A DNA stretch of 64,000 nt. Source: Achromobacter xylosoxidans. Its GTDB lineage: Bacteria > Pseudomonadota > Gammaproteobacteria > Burkholderiales > Burkholderiaceae_B. Below are positions 17,204-26,077 of this stretch, piece after piece. The notes under the pieces were generated by a model, which saw only the letters and a list, made by a program, of their open reading frames with translations, did no database searches and had not been told where the DNA came from. Positions within the stretch are counted from its first letter, which is position 1; every line of letters begins with the position of its first letter. Made by a program: the position numbers and the translations under genes. The stretch is from the NCBI RefSeq assembly GCF_001457475.1, contig NZ_LN831029.1, positions 6,014,001 to 6,078,000 on the forward strand, written 5' to 3'.

Positions 17204-17980
17204 CTACCCCAGGTATTCGACGTTGCCGCACACCGAGATGCTCTGGCCGCTGATCATCGCGCCCTCGTCCGAACACAGGAACGCCACCTGGTTGGCGATG
17301 TCCTCGGGCTGGGTCATCTTGCGCAGCGACACCTTTTCCACCAACTGCGCGCGCATGGCGTCGTTGCTGACGCCGCCGGCCGCCGCGCGCGCGGCGATGA
17401 TGCGCTCGACCCGGTCGCCCGCCACCACGCCCGGCAGCACCGAATTGACGCGGATGCCGGACGGTCCCAGTTCCATCGCCCAGGTCTGCGTCAGCCCCGC
17501 CAATCCGAATTTGCTGGCGCTGTAGGGGCTGCGCAGCGAAAAGCCCAGCCGGCCCGCGACCGACGAGATGTTGATGATGGCCCCGCCGCCCGCCTCGCGC
17601 AGCAGCGGCACCGCGCTGCGCGCGCACAGGAACGTGCCGGTCAGGTTGACGTCCAGCGTGGCCTGCCACGCCGCCAGGTCCGTGTCTTCGAGCCGGCTGG
17701 TGGGGCCCGAGACGCCGGCATTGTTCACCAGCGCATCCAGTTTGCCCCAGCGTTCGGCCAACTCCGCGAACATGGCCAGCACCTGGGCTTCGTCGGCCAC
17801 GTCCGTGACGCTGCCGCTCAAGCCGGCGTGCGCCTGCACGGCGGCCTGCACCGCTTCCGCGGCCACATCGCAGATGTGCACTTGCGCGCCAGCGGCCAGG
17901 AACTTGCGCGCGATGGCCAGGCCGATGCCCCCCGCGCCGGCGGTGATCAGGACCCGCTTGCCCTTCAACGATTCAATCAT
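17204..17980 (-). CDS. Short-chain dehydrogenase/reductase
   Basis: This 258-residue Rossmann-fold oxidoreductase shows the SDR landmarks: cofactor loop TAGAGGIG at 13-20, NNAG at 86-89, catalytic Ser139/Ser140 (NISS), Tyr153 and Lys157 (YSASK). Asp38 after the second strand (HICDVA) favours NAD over NADP. It is the third gene of a minus-strand operon with BKACE and a periplasmic binding protein (34-base gap to BKACE). It probably oxidises a hydroxy acid to the beta-keto acid that BKACE would cleave; this is inferred from gene order. It converges with fumarase, only 24 bases away. Confidence 0.88.
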   Translation of the reverse strand: MIESLKGKRVLITAGAGGIGLAIARKFLAAGAQVHICDVAAEAVQAAVQAHAGLSGSVTDVADEAQVLAMFAELAERWGKLDALVNNAGVSGPTSRLEDTDLAAWQATLDVNLTGTFLCARSAVPLLREAGGGAIINISSVAGRLGFSLRSPYSASKFGLAGLTQTWAMELGPSGIRVNSVLPGVVAGDRVERIIAARAAAGGVSNDAMRAQLVEKVSLRKMTQPEDIANQVAFLCSDEGAMISGQSISVCGNVEYLG

Positions 17981-18014
17981 CAGGCTACATCCTTGGAAAA
18001 ATGCCGCACCGCTC

Positions 18015-18929
18015 TCACAGCGCGAATTCCGGCCGCACCCCGCTGCGCAGCGGCAACCCCATGATCTCGCGCGCCTCGGCGGGCGTCGCGGGCTCCATGT
18101 CCAGCTCGCGGATGATGCGCACGATGCGCTCGGTCAGCTGCACATTGGTCGCCAGCTCGCCGTGGCGGTAATACAGGTTGTCTTCCAGGCCCACCCGGGC
18201 GTGGCCGCCCAGCAGCAGCGCGCTGATGTTGGCCTCCAGTTGCGACGGCCCGATGCCGCTGACGCAGAAGATGCTGTTCCTGGGCAGCAGGTCCACCATC
18301 ATCTGCAGGTGGCGCGGCGAGAACGGCATCGCGTTCTGGAAGTTGCGGTGCACATTCATCACCAGGTTGATGAAATGCGGCTCTTCATCCAGTCCTTCGT
18401 TGATCAGCGTAGTCGCGTCCTGCAGGATGTGGGTCGGGCTGAACACCTCCCACTCCGGCTTGATGCCGCGCGCCTTCATGCCCGCCGCCAGCTCGCGGGC
18501 TCGCGTCAAGGGCGTGTTCATCAGGTATTCGCGGTCGCCGAAGGCCAGATTGAGCGTGGTGGCATCCAGCGTGCACATCTCGGCGCCGGCGTCCATGCCC
18601 TTGAGCCGCTCTTCCCACAGGATCTCCCAGGTGCCCGGCGTGGTTTCCTTGACCATGTCGCCGTGCACGCCGCCGCCCGTGGAATTGTTCAGCACGATGT
18701 CGCAGCGCTCGCGGATGCGCTGGTTCATGTCGCGGTAGATGGCCGCGTCGCAGGTGGCCTGGTCGTCGGGACGGCGCGCGTGCAGCGCGACCACGCTGGC
18801 CCCGGCGTTGTAGCAGCGGTAGACATCCTCGGCGATCTCGGCCGGCTGGGTCGGCAGATGTGGGTTCTGGCTCTTGAACGCCATGCCCCCGGTGGGGGCA
18901 ATGGTCACGATCACTTTGCGTTTTGCCAT
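18015..18929 (-). CDS. BKACE (beta-keto acid cleavage enzyme, DUF849)
   Basis: This 304-residue TIM-barrel protein resembles the 3-keto-5-aminohexanoate cleavage family, which converts a beta-keto acid plus acetyl-CoA to acetoacetate and a new acyl-CoA. Conserved segments include NSTGGGVHGD, CTLDATTLN, PEWEVFSPTH and the glutamate-bearing GLEDNLYYRHGELA. The first metal motif, normally HxH, reads ALH (Ala48, His50), so one expected zinc ligand is missing. The start at 18929 (MAKRKVIVTIAPTGG) matches the family, and the frame is open further upstream. It is ten bases from the binding-protein gene and co-transcribed with an SDR. The specific keto acid is unknown. Confidence 0.88.
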   Translation of the reverse strand: MAKRKVIVTIAPTGGMAFKSQNPHLPTQPAEIAEDVYRCYNAGASVVALHARRPDDQATCDAAIYRDMNQRIRERCDIVLNNSTGGGVHGDMVKETTPGTWEILWEERLKGMDAGAEMCTLDATTLNLAFGDREYLMNTPLTRARELAAGMKARGIKPEWEVFSPTHILQDATTLINEGLDEEPHFINLVMNVHRNFQNAMPFSPRHLQMMVDLLPRNSIFCVSGIGPSQLEANISALLLGGHARVGLEDNLYYRHGELATNVQLTERIVRIIRELDMEPATPAEAREIMGLPLRSGVRPEFAL

Positions 18930-18939
18930 GGCGGTTCTC

Positions 18940-20163
18940 TTATTTCCAAAGGGCGCAGCGGGTCTCGGCCTTGGTGGTGAAGGCCTCGTTGCCATCGATG
19001 GTCTGGACCACCTTGAAGTAGTCCCAGGGCGCCTTCGATTCCTCCGGCGTCTTGACCTGCAGCAGGTACATGTCATGCACCACGCGGCCGTCCGGGCGCA
19101 CCACGCCGTTCTTGATGTACACGTCGTCGAGCTTGTTCTCGCGCAGATACGCCAGCACCTTGTCGGCGTCGTCCGTGCCGGTGGCCTTGACCGCGCGCAG
19201 GTACTGGATGGCCGCCGAATAGTCGGCCGCCTGCAGCGACGACGGCATGGCGTTGCGGCGCTCGTAGAACTTCTGCGCCCAGGCCCGCGTCTCGTCCGAC
19301 GCGTTCCAGTACCAGCTGTCGGTCAGGTACATGCCCTTGGCCGTCTCCAGGCCCATGGCGTGGATATCGTTGATGAACATGATCATGCCGGCCAGCCGCA
19401 TCGTCTTGGTCAGGCCGAACTCGTTGGCCGCCTTGATCGCGTTGGTGGCGTCCGCGCCGGCATTGGCCAGCGCCAGGATCTCGGCCTTGCTGGCCTGCGC
19501 CTGCAGCAGGAACGACGAGAAATCGCTGGTCGACAGCGGATGCTTGACCGACCCGACCACCTTGCCGCCGCCCGCCTCCACCACCTTGGTGGTATCGGCC
19601 TGCAGCGCATGGCCAAAGGCATAGTCCGCCGTCAGGATGTACCAGCTCTTGCCGCCCGCCTTCACCACCGCCGCGCCCGTGCCGCGCGCCTGCGCCACGG
19701 TGTCGTAGGCATAGTTCAGCGTGTACGGCGTGCACTGCTCGTTGGTCAGGGCCGGCGCGCCCGCGCCCACCACGATGATCGGCTTCTTCTTGTCCGCGGC
19801 CACCTTGGACATCGCCAGCGCCGTGCTGGAATTGGTCCCGCCGATCAGCATGTCCAGGCCACGCTGGTCGAACCACTCGCGCGCCTTGGCCGACGCGATG
19901 TCCGCCTTGTTCTGGTGGTCCGCCGTCAACAGTTCGATCTTCTTGCCGTTGATCTCGCCGCCCATCTCCTCGATGGCCATCTTGATGGCTTCGGCCCCGC
20001 CCGGGCCGTCCGGCCCCGAATAGACGCCGGACATGTCGGTGATGAAGCCGATCCGGATCACGTCGTCGGACACCTGCGCCTGGGCCGCGCCCGCGTGCAG
20101 CAGGGCGCCGGCGATGGCGCCGGCCAGGACAGCGCGCGAAAACCTGCGTGGCATTGACAACAT
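18940..20163 (-). CDS. ABC-transporter substrate-binding protein, branched-chain amino acid type
   Basis: This 407-residue periplasmic protein has a signal peptide (to about AAQAQ, residue 30) and a type I periplasmic-binding fold of the LivJ/urea-amide class (IRIGFITDMSGVYSGPDGPG, LIGGTNSSTALAMSKV, YAFGHALQ). No permease or ATPase genes adjoin it, so it must share a transporter encoded elsewhere. ATG 20163 is favoured by GGAG six bases upstream. It leads a three-gene operon with BKACE and SDR, so the ligand is probably the acid processed by them. A divergent Crp/Fnr-type gene lies 138 bases away. Confidence 0.9.
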   Translation of the reverse strand: MLSMPRRFSRAVLAGAIAGALLHAGAAQAQVSDDVIRIGFITDMSGVYSGPDGPGGAEAIKMAIEEMGGEINGKKIELLTADHQNKADIASAKAREWFDQRGLDMLIGGTNSSTALAMSKVAADKKKPIIVVGAGAPALTNEQCTPYTLNYAYDTVAQARGTGAAVVKAGGKSWYILTADYAFGHALQADTTKVVEAGGGKVVGSVKHPLSTSDFSSFLLQAQASKAEILALANAGADATNAIKAANEFGLTKTMRLAGMIMFINDIHAMGLETAKGMYLTDSWYWNASDETRAWAQKFYERRNAMPSSLQAADYSAAIQYLRAVKATGTDDADKVLAYLRENKLDDVYIKNGVVRPDGRVVHDMYLLQVKTPEESKAPWDYFKVVQTIDGNEAFTTKAETRCALWK

Positions 20164-20250
20164 ACCTGTCTCCTCTTATGGTTTTTTGGCTCTGGGGCCC
20201 CGAATATTCTCGGACCGGCCCCAAATGCGAACAGTCATCATGTTGACAAA

Positions 20251-20274
20251 GCGCCCTAGGGTTTACCTGGGCGC
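20251..20274. promoter_or_regulatory. Imperfect dyad in the divergent Crp/Fnr promoter region
   Basis: GCGCCC at 20251-20256 and GGGCGC at 20269-20274, with AGG and CCT inside, form a near-palindrome between the binding-protein gene and the divergent Crp/Fnr-type gene. A TTGACA at 20243-20248 could be a -35 for the plus-strand regulator gene. Either an operator or a hairpin is possible. Confidence 0.35.
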
Positions 20275-20301
20275 CCTCACCACGGCGGAACGGGGACAAC
20301 C

Positions 20302-21078
20302 ATGCGCGCAGCAGCGGCCGGAACCGGCCATGAACCTGCCAGCCCGAAGCGGCGAGCCAGGCAAGACCCGGTGGAGCGGATGCTGGCCGTCGTACCCTGG
20401 TACAACGGCCTGCCGCAGCTCGAACGCGAGGTGGTGCGGGCCGAACTGCGGGTGGTGTCATTGCAGGCGGGCGAACGCCTGTTCCGCGAGGGCTCGAAGT
20501 CCCTGGGCTGGTACGGCGTGGTGGACGGCCTGGTGAAATGGTCGTCGCGCGGCTCGGACGGCAAATCGCTGTCGCTGGCCGGCTTCAGCACCGGCAGCTG
20601 GTTCGGCGAGGCCACCATGATCCGCCGCGAGCCGTTCGAATACGAAGTGGTGGCGCTGCGGCCGAGCCAGGTCGCGATCCTGCCGCGCGACACCTGCGAA
20701 CGCCTATGGAACAACAATATCGAGTTCACCAAGGCGCTGATGATGCACCTGGCGCAGCGCGTCAACTGGCTGATGGCCAGCTATACCGGCAACGTGCTGC
20801 TGGACGTCGACACCACCGTGGCCCGCGCCGTCGCCGCGCAGCTGAACGCCGAGCAGCATTCCGGCACCAATGGCCGCCTCAAGATCTCGCAGGAAGAGAT
20901 CGCCAGCCTGTGCGGCGTGTCGCGCCAGCGCTGCAACACCGCCCTGACCCGGCTGGCGCGGGAAGGCATACTGCAGACCCACTATGGCGGGATGACGATC
21001 CTGGACCGGGAGGGGCTGTACCGTTGCGCGAAACTGAACCGCGAGCCGGCGGATCATCCGGCGGACATGCCGGGGTAG
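20302..21078 (+). CDS. Crp/Fnr-family transcriptional regulator
   Basis: This 258-residue regulator has an N-terminal cyclic-nucleotide-like beta-roll (about 45-150, with GERLFREGSKSLGWYGVVDG and FGEATMIRREPFEYEVVA). A dimer helix and a C-terminal winged helix-turn-helix follow (about 195-240, with ISQEEIASLCGVSRQRCNTA). No Fnr-type N-terminal cysteine cluster is present, so oxygen sensing by an iron-sulphur cluster is unlikely. It is divergent from the binding-protein/BKACE/SDR operon, which it probably controls. The ligand is unknown. Confidence 0.88.
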   Translation: MRAAAAGTGHEPASPKRRARQDPVERMLAVVPWYNGLPQLEREVVRAELRVVSLQAGERLFREGSKSLGWYGVVDGLVKWSSRGSDGKSLSLAGFSTGSWFGEATMIRREPFEYEVVALRPSQVAILPRDTCERLWNNNIEFTKALMMHLAQRVNWLMASYTGNVLLDVDTTVARAVAAQLNAEQHSGTNGRLKISQEEIASLCGVSRQRCNTALTRLAREGILQTHYGGMTILDREGLYRCAKLNREPADHPADMPG

Positions 21079-21130
21079 GCCTCAGCGCATATCGCGCAGC
21101 GTAGCCGGCGCGCCCGCCCGCGCGGCCGAG

Positions 21131-22177
21131 TCAGGCGGTCGCGCCCCGTGACCGGCGCAACCGCACCACCCGCTCCGCGCCCACCGCCCTGGCCCGCAGC
21201 TGGCCGCAGCCGCCATCCACATCCTGCCCGGCGCTGTTGCGCACCTTCGTCAGGACGCCGCGGCGGTGCAGGATACGGACGATCTCGCGGATGCGTTCGG
21301 TCTCGGGACGCTGGTAGTCGTCGCCTTCCAGGCTGTTGAAGGGGATGACGTTGAGCACGCCGAATTTGCCCTTGAGCAGGCGCGGGATGGCGTCGAGTTC
21401 GTCGTCGCCGTCATTGACGCCCTTGAGCAGCGTCCATTGGTACTGAATCGGGTAGCCCGTGTCACGGGCGTATCGCTCGCCCATTTCCACCAAATCTTGC
21501 GGCGCGATCTTCGGCGCGCGCGGCAACAGGTGTTCGCGCAGCTCGGCCCGGGTCGTATGCAGCGACAGCGCCAGCGCGGGCTTGACGGGTTGCAGCGGCA
21601 GCGCCTCGAACACGCGCGGATCCCCCACGGTGGAGAACACCAGGTTCTTGTGGCCGATATTGCCTTCGGTGCCGAGCAGGTTGATGGCTTCGAGCACGTT
21701 GTCCAGGTTGTGCGCCGGCTCGCCCATGCCCATGAAAACGACCTTCTTGACCGCGCGCTGCCGCCGCGCCAGCACCACCTGCGCCAGGATCTCCATGCTG
21801 GCGACCTGGCGGATCAGGCCGCTCTTGCCGGTCATGCAGAACCGGCAGCCGACCGCGCAGCCGACCTGGGTGGAAACACAGAGTCCGTCGCGCGGCAGCA
21901 GCACGCTTTCCACCATCTGGCCGTCGGCCAGGTCGACCAGCAGGCGCGAGCCATCGTGGCCGGCATGTTCGGAGCGGACGCGCGCCAGGCCGTCCAGCTC
22001 CGCGGACAGGGCGGGCAGCGCCTCGCGCAGCGCCAGCGGCAGATAGTTGTCGAAGCGCCGCCGCCACGTGTCGCTGTCGAACGCCTGACCGGTCAGCCAG
22101 GCGCGCATGACCCGGCCGCGATGGGCCGGTTGGGCGCCCAGGGCGGCGAGACGTTGGTCGAAATCGGAATAGCGCAT
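21131..22177 (-). CDS. RlmN-like radical SAM RNA methyltransferase
   Basis: This 348-residue protein has the radical-SAM cluster motif CAVGCRFC (about residues 107-114) and the family segments VFMGMGEPAHNLDNV, SLHTTRAELREHLLP and YQWTLLKGVND. The two extra catalytic cysteines of RlmN/Cfr chemistry appear conserved: one in GLCVSTQ just before the cluster and one in VDGGCGQLRA near the C-terminus. RlmN methylates C2 of A2503 in 23S rRNA and A37 of some tRNAs. Its setting among catabolic genes, away from the usual ndk/ispG neighbourhood, suggests a paralogue rather than the housekeeping copy; this cannot be confirmed in the window. Confidence 0.82.
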   Translation of the reverse strand: MRYSDFDQRLAALGAQPAHRGRVMRAWLTGQAFDSDTWRRRFDNYLPLALREALPALSAELDGLARVRSEHAGHDGSRLLVDLADGQMVESVLLPRDGLCVSTQVGCAVGCRFCMTGKSGLIRQVASMEILAQVVLARRQRAVKKVVFMGMGEPAHNLDNVLEAINLLGTEGNIGHKNLVFSTVGDPRVFEALPLQPVKPALALSLHTTRAELREHLLPRAPKIAPQDLVEMGERYARDTGYPIQYQWTLLKGVNDGDDELDAIPRLLKGKFGVLNVIPFNSLEGDDYQRPETERIREIVRILHRRGVLTKVRNSAGQDVDGGCGQLRARAVGAERVVRLRRSRGATA

Positions 22178-22287
22178 GGGGAGCGGATTTTACCGCGCCC
22201 GGCCAGAAGCAACGGCAGGCGGTCGGGCAAGGACCATGGCCTTGCCGGCATCGCGGGAATCGGAGCGTTCCAAAAGTTGCGTCCGAC

Positions 22288-22989
22288 CTAGACAGGCACG
22301 CCGCGCGCCCGCAGCAGGTCATCTATGCGCGCGGCATCCGGCCGGCCGGCGGCGTTCTGTTCCCGGATGCTCGCTTCGCGCCGCAGGTGCAGGGTTACCC
22401 GCTCTGCCAGGCCATGCAGCACCTTGCGAGGGACGGCAATCGCGCCATCCGTGTCGCCGATCACAAGATCCCCGGGGACGATGTCTATGCCGCCGCACAC
22501 CACCGGCACGTTGATTTCGCCCGGCCCCTGCTTTTCCGGCCCTTGCGGCGTATGGCCGCGCGCATAGACAGGGACCTTGCCGTCAGCCCACTCATCAAGA
22601 TCGCGGATAGCGCCGTCCACCACAAACCCGCCCAGCCCCTTCGCCAGCGCCGTGGCGCGCATCAGTCCCCCCACCAGCGCGCGGGACAGGTAGCCTGCCC
22701 CATCGACGACGATGACGTCGCCCGCGCGCGCCATCAGCAATGCCTTGTGGATCATGAGGTTGTCGCCGGGACGCACGCGAACGGTCAGGGCGGGACCGCA
22801 CAGCTTCGCCCCCGCAGCGCCGTGGAAAGGCCGCAGGCCAATACAGGCAACCTGCAGGCCGGCGCAGTCCGCCACCACCGCGGCCGGTGCGGCCCGGAAG
22901 AAGTCGACACAACCGTCGGGCAGGGCATCGGCACAGGGATTGATCAGGTAGCCCGTCGGCCAGGATGTGCGCGGAGAATCTTGTGACAT
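22288..22989 (-). CDS. RraA-family protein / HMG-type class II aldolase
   Basis: This 233-residue protein has the RraA/4-hydroxy-4-methyl-2-oxoglutarate aldolase fold. Visible blocks are GPALTVRVRPGDNLMIH, VIVVDGAGYL and the loop FVVDGAIRDLDEW with the Arg-Asp pair used for pyruvate-enolate and metal binding. That pair supports an aldolase or decarboxylase rather than the RNase E inhibitor role. Start 22989 (MSQDSPRT) is chosen because the upstream extension is not family-like. It is divergent from an exported amidase, and enolase-superfamily and citrate-synthase-like genes lie close by, which suggests breakdown of a hydroxy or sugar acid. Confidence 0.82.
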   Translation of the reverse strand: MSQDSPRTSWPTGYLINPCADALPDGCVDFFRAAPAAVVADCAGLQVACIGLRPFHGAAGAKLCGPALTVRVRPGDNLMIHKALLMARAGDVIVVDGAGYLSRALVGGLMRATALAKGLGGFVVDGAIRDLDEWADGKVPVYARGHTPQGPEKQGPGEINVPVVCGGIDIVPGDLVIGDTDGAIAVPRKVLHGLAERVTLHLRREASIREQNAAGRPDAARIDDLLRARGVPV

Positions 22990-23183
22990 TCGATATTCCA
23001 GAAGAAGAATGCGCCGCGCCGGCGGCGCGCAGGAGACCGCGTGGAAATTATGGCGATGCGCGCAGGCGACGTAAACGTTGCTTCGACGAATCAACCTGGA
23101 CGCCGCGCGCCGCCGCGCTCATGATGAGCCGGCGTTGCATCCAACCAGAACGATCCCGCCGCGCGGGAATGGGGAGAACCACC

Positions 23184-24728
23184 ATGGCCGTGAGCCACCA
23201 TATCAAGACCATCCTGGCATGCGCCCTGGCCTTGCCAATCCCGCCTGCCGACGCTTCGCCCGCGTCCGCGCCGGACCCGGGCGAATTGTCGATCGCCGAA
23301 ATGCTCCAGGCGCAAGCCGCGGGCCGCATCCGTTGCGCAGACGTCGCGCGCAATGCGCTGGCAACGATCAGGCAGCGGGACCCGCAACTCAAGGCGTTCA
23401 TCTCGGTCAACCCGGACCTGCTCGCGGACGCGCAGAAGCTGGATGCGCTTCGGCGCGCGGGCACGGTGTTGCCGTTGCATTGCATACCGATAGCGGTCAA
23501 AGACAACCTCGACGCAAAAGGCATGGCCACGACAGGGGGCTCCGTTCTATTGCATGGCAATGTGGCGGGCGAAGACGCGGACGCGCTGAGCCGGTTGCGC
23601 GACGCGGGCGCGCTGTTCATAGGTAAAACGAACCTTGACGAGCTCGCCGTGGCCGGCAGCACCATCAGTTCGCTGGGCGGCCAGACGCTCAATGCCTACG
23701 ATCCCACGCGATTTGCCGCCGGCTCCAGCGGCGGCTCAGCGGTGGCCGTGGCCACCGGCATGAGCCTGTGCGCGCTGGGCACCGAAACCGTCAATTCACT
23801 GCGCAACGCCGCCAGTTCCGCTGGCGTGGTGGCGCTGCGCAGCACGGCCGGGCTGGTCAGCCGGCGCGGCGCCATCGCGCAGTCCTCGACCATGGACGTG
23901 GTCGGCCCAATCTGCCGGTCGGTGGACGACGCCGCGCGGGTGCTTGCCGTCATGGCAGATCCGCGGCCTGCCGGCGCCGAGGCGGCGCGCGCGGCAACGG
24001 CTCTGCGGGCGGGCCCGCCGGCGCGCGCGTCCCTGGCCGGCAAGCGTTTCGGCGTGCTGGCGAACCTGTTCGGCAAAGGTCCCGAACACGAGCCGGTGAA
24101 TGCGATCATACGCACGGCGCTGGACGCCCTGCGCGCGCAAGGAGCGCAAATCGTCGAGATTGACGACGCGGAATTCGATTCCGACTTGGGCAGCAAGCGG
24201 CTCAACGTGGCCAACTATGAGTTCGGCCCATTGTTCGAGGCGTTCCTGGCGCGCCTGCCCACGGGCGCCGGGCCGGCCTCGCTGCGCGCATATGTGGCCG
24301 CGGGCCGGTATCCCGCCGGGATGAGCAAGTTCCTGCAGCAGTCCGTGGCCTGGCAGGACCCTCTTGCCATGCCGGAGTACCGCGAGGCACTGCGCTACGG
24401 CGACACACTACGCCGCAAGATGTTGGACTTGATGGACACCCAGGCGCTGGACGCCATGGTCTACCCGGCACAGAAGCGCCCCCCCTTGGCCGTGGGCGAT
24501 GCCCCCAGGCCGGAACGCAACGGCATATTCGCATCGGCCCTGGGATTCCCGGCGATCGACCTGCCGGCCGGCTTCACGCCACCCGACGCTGGCGCGCCAG
24601 TCGGATTGCCGGTCGGACTGGACATGCTGGCCAGGCCCGGCGACGACGTGCGCCTGTTGGGGCTGGCGCTGGCCGTCGAGGAGACCTTGCAGGCCCGCCG
24701 CAAACCACCGACCGCGGATCGGCGTTGA
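23184..24728 (+). CDS. Exported amidase-signature hydrolase
   Basis: This 514-residue protein starts with a signal peptide (LACALALPIPPADASPAS), placing it in the periplasm. The Ser-cisSer-Lys triad can be read as Lys106 (AVKDNLD), Ser181/Ser182 (AGSSGGSAVAV) and Ser205. The nucleophile context GTETVNSLRNAA differs from the usual GTDTGGSIR, with Val-Asn in place of Gly-Gly. ATG 23184 follows GGGGAG; the frame is open to 22965 but that part lacks a signal sequence. Its substrate is unknown. Divergence from the RraA-like gene and a short gap to the convergent HTH-citrate-synthase gene do not define one. Confidence 0.85.
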   Translation: MAVSHHIKTILACALALPIPPADASPASAPDPGELSIAEMLQAQAAGRIRCADVARNALATIRQRDPQLKAFISVNPDLLADAQKLDALRRAGTVLPLHCIPIAVKDNLDAKGMATTGGSVLLHGNVAGEDADALSRLRDAGALFIGKTNLDELAVAGSTISSLGGQTLNAYDPTRFAAGSSGGSAVAVATGMSLCALGTETVNSLRNAASSAGVVALRSTAGLVSRRGAIAQSSTMDVVGPICRSVDDAARVLAVMADPRPAGAEAARAATALRAGPPARASLAGKRFGVLANLFGKGPEHEPVNAIIRTALDALRAQGAQIVEIDDAEFDSDLGSKRLNVANYEFGPLFEAFLARLPTGAGPASLRAYVAAGRYPAGMSKFLQQSVAWQDPLAMPEYREALRYGDTLRRKMLDLMDTQALDAMVYPAQKRPPLAVGDAPRPERNGIFASALGFPAIDLPAGFTPPDAGAPVGLPVGLDMLARPGDDVRLLGLALAVEETLQARRKPPTADRR

Positions 24729-24762
24729 CGGCGCTGCACGCCCTTTCCCGGGCCAACGGCAC

Positions 24763-25956
24763 CTAGTCCGGCACGTAGCGCGCCCGGGGCCGGATGAGCA
24801 GCGGCGAACTGTACTGCTCCAGGGCGTGCGCGTTCCAACCGACGATTCTGCTGACCACGAAAATGCGCTCGCACGCGTCCGTCGGCAGGCGCAGCAGATG
24901 CGTGACCGCGGCCAAGGCAAAATCGTTCTTGGGCAGCAGGCCCTGACTGGAGCGGGCAGCATGGAGCAGTCCGTCGATGCGCGCCATATCGCGGCCGGAC
25001 GCGATGCCCCGGAGGTCATCGAGAAGGGCCGTCGCGCGCGGGTCGCCCTTGGGATAGAGCGGATGGTTGAAGCCCGGCAACGCCTGGCCTGTCGCCACGT
25101 GGGCGGCCACCAACGCGGCTGGTTCCTCGCCGCGCAATGTCGCGCCAGTCAAGGCCATCACCGCCGAAAAGTTCGCGTGTTTGACGCCGCTGGCCGCACA
25201 ACAGCCCGCAAGGGTGGCGGCATAGGGCGATGCCATGGTCGAGGCGACGCAGCGCAACGCGAAGCTGGACGGATTCAGCTCGTGGTCGGCGTGCAGCACG
25301 AGCGCGCGTCGGATGATGTCGGCCGCGCCGGCCGGCACGCCCCAGGCGCGCGCCATGGCCTCGTGTATCGCAGCGCCATGCAGCTCATCGCCAACCGCGA
25401 GGATCGCGCCGGCGCGCAGGATGCGGCTGGCGTGCCTAAGCTGCTCGTCGCGGCTCAGCGCCTCGCGCACGTGCAGCCGATCCATGTTCGTGAGCAGCCA
25501 TTGATGAAAGCGCGGCAGAAAGCGCTCGCCGCCCGCGCCGGCGTCCTCCGCCACATCCGCGCGGCCCGTCTCGGGCAGGCTATCCACGTCCCAAAGCAAG
25601 GCCGCCGTCTGCTCGAGCGTGGCGGTCGCGCTGAAAGCGATGGCGTCCTGGCCGCGAAACCACGGTCTGCCGGCCTTGATGGCGCAGACCTGGCTGTCCA
25701 TCACTGGCAATCCGAAACTGAGCGAAGCCCGCGCGGCGCTGCCCGCGCTGCGGCCGCGATCGCGCTTGCGCGCGTATTCCTCGACCTCCGCCCTGTTGTA
25801 CTGGCTGTTGCCCGTGACGGGATCGATTACGCGGCCGATGCGGCCACGGCTGACGTAGGAGTAGAGCGTGCGCAGGGATATCCCGAGCAACTTCGCCGCC
25901 TCATCGGATCCGATCAGCGGAATCCGCTTTTTTTCGCGGGATATGTGGCTTTCCAT
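24763..25956 (-). CDS. Citrate synthase-like enzyme with N-terminal DNA-binding helix-turn-helix
   Basis: This 397-residue protein begins with a MerR/excisionase-type helix-turn-helix at about 14-65 (EAAKLLGISLRTLYSYVSRG, then YNRAEVEEYARKR), joined to a citrate synthase domain from about 80. The three catalytic residues are readable: His225 (LHADHELNPSS), His298 (PGFNHPLYPKGDP) and Asp345 (PKNDFALAA). The C-terminus carries GWNAHALEQYSSPLLIRPRA. It should therefore bind oxaloacetate and acetyl-CoA-like substrates and also DNA. Start 25956 removes an unconserved extension. It is divergent from the enolase-superfamily gene (122 bases), so it could regulate that promoter according to metabolite state; this is inference. 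Confidence 0.85.
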   Translation of the reverse strand: MESHISREKKRIPLIGSDEAAKLLGISLRTLYSYVSRGRIGRVIDPVTGNSQYNRAEVEEYARKRDRGRSAGSAARASLSFGLPVMDSQVCAIKAGRPWFRGQDAIAFSATATLEQTAALLWDVDSLPETGRADVAEDAGAGGERFLPRFHQWLLTNMDRLHVREALSRDEQLRHASRILRAGAILAVGDELHGAAIHEAMARAWGVPAGAADIIRRALVLHADHELNPSSFALRCVASTMASPYAATLAGCCAASGVKHANFSAVMALTGATLRGEEPAALVAAHVATGQALPGFNHPLYPKGDPRATALLDDLRGIASGRDMARIDGLLHAARSSQGLLPKNDFALAAVTHLLRLPTDACERIFVVSRIVGWNAHALEQYSSPLLIRPRARYVPD

Positions 25957-26077
25957 GCATTGATTCGGCGAATCTACGTTGACCCGAATAGTGTGGCCGA
26001 TAAGATCGTCGAACACAACACAGCGAGGCTTCGTGCCTCGGTCCCATCAATGCGATCACGGCGGAGGAGCCCACGGC

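Noticed and set aside
22288-22989. RraA as RNase E regulator
   Set aside because: The Arg-Asp pair and catabolic setting fit the aldolase subgroup better.
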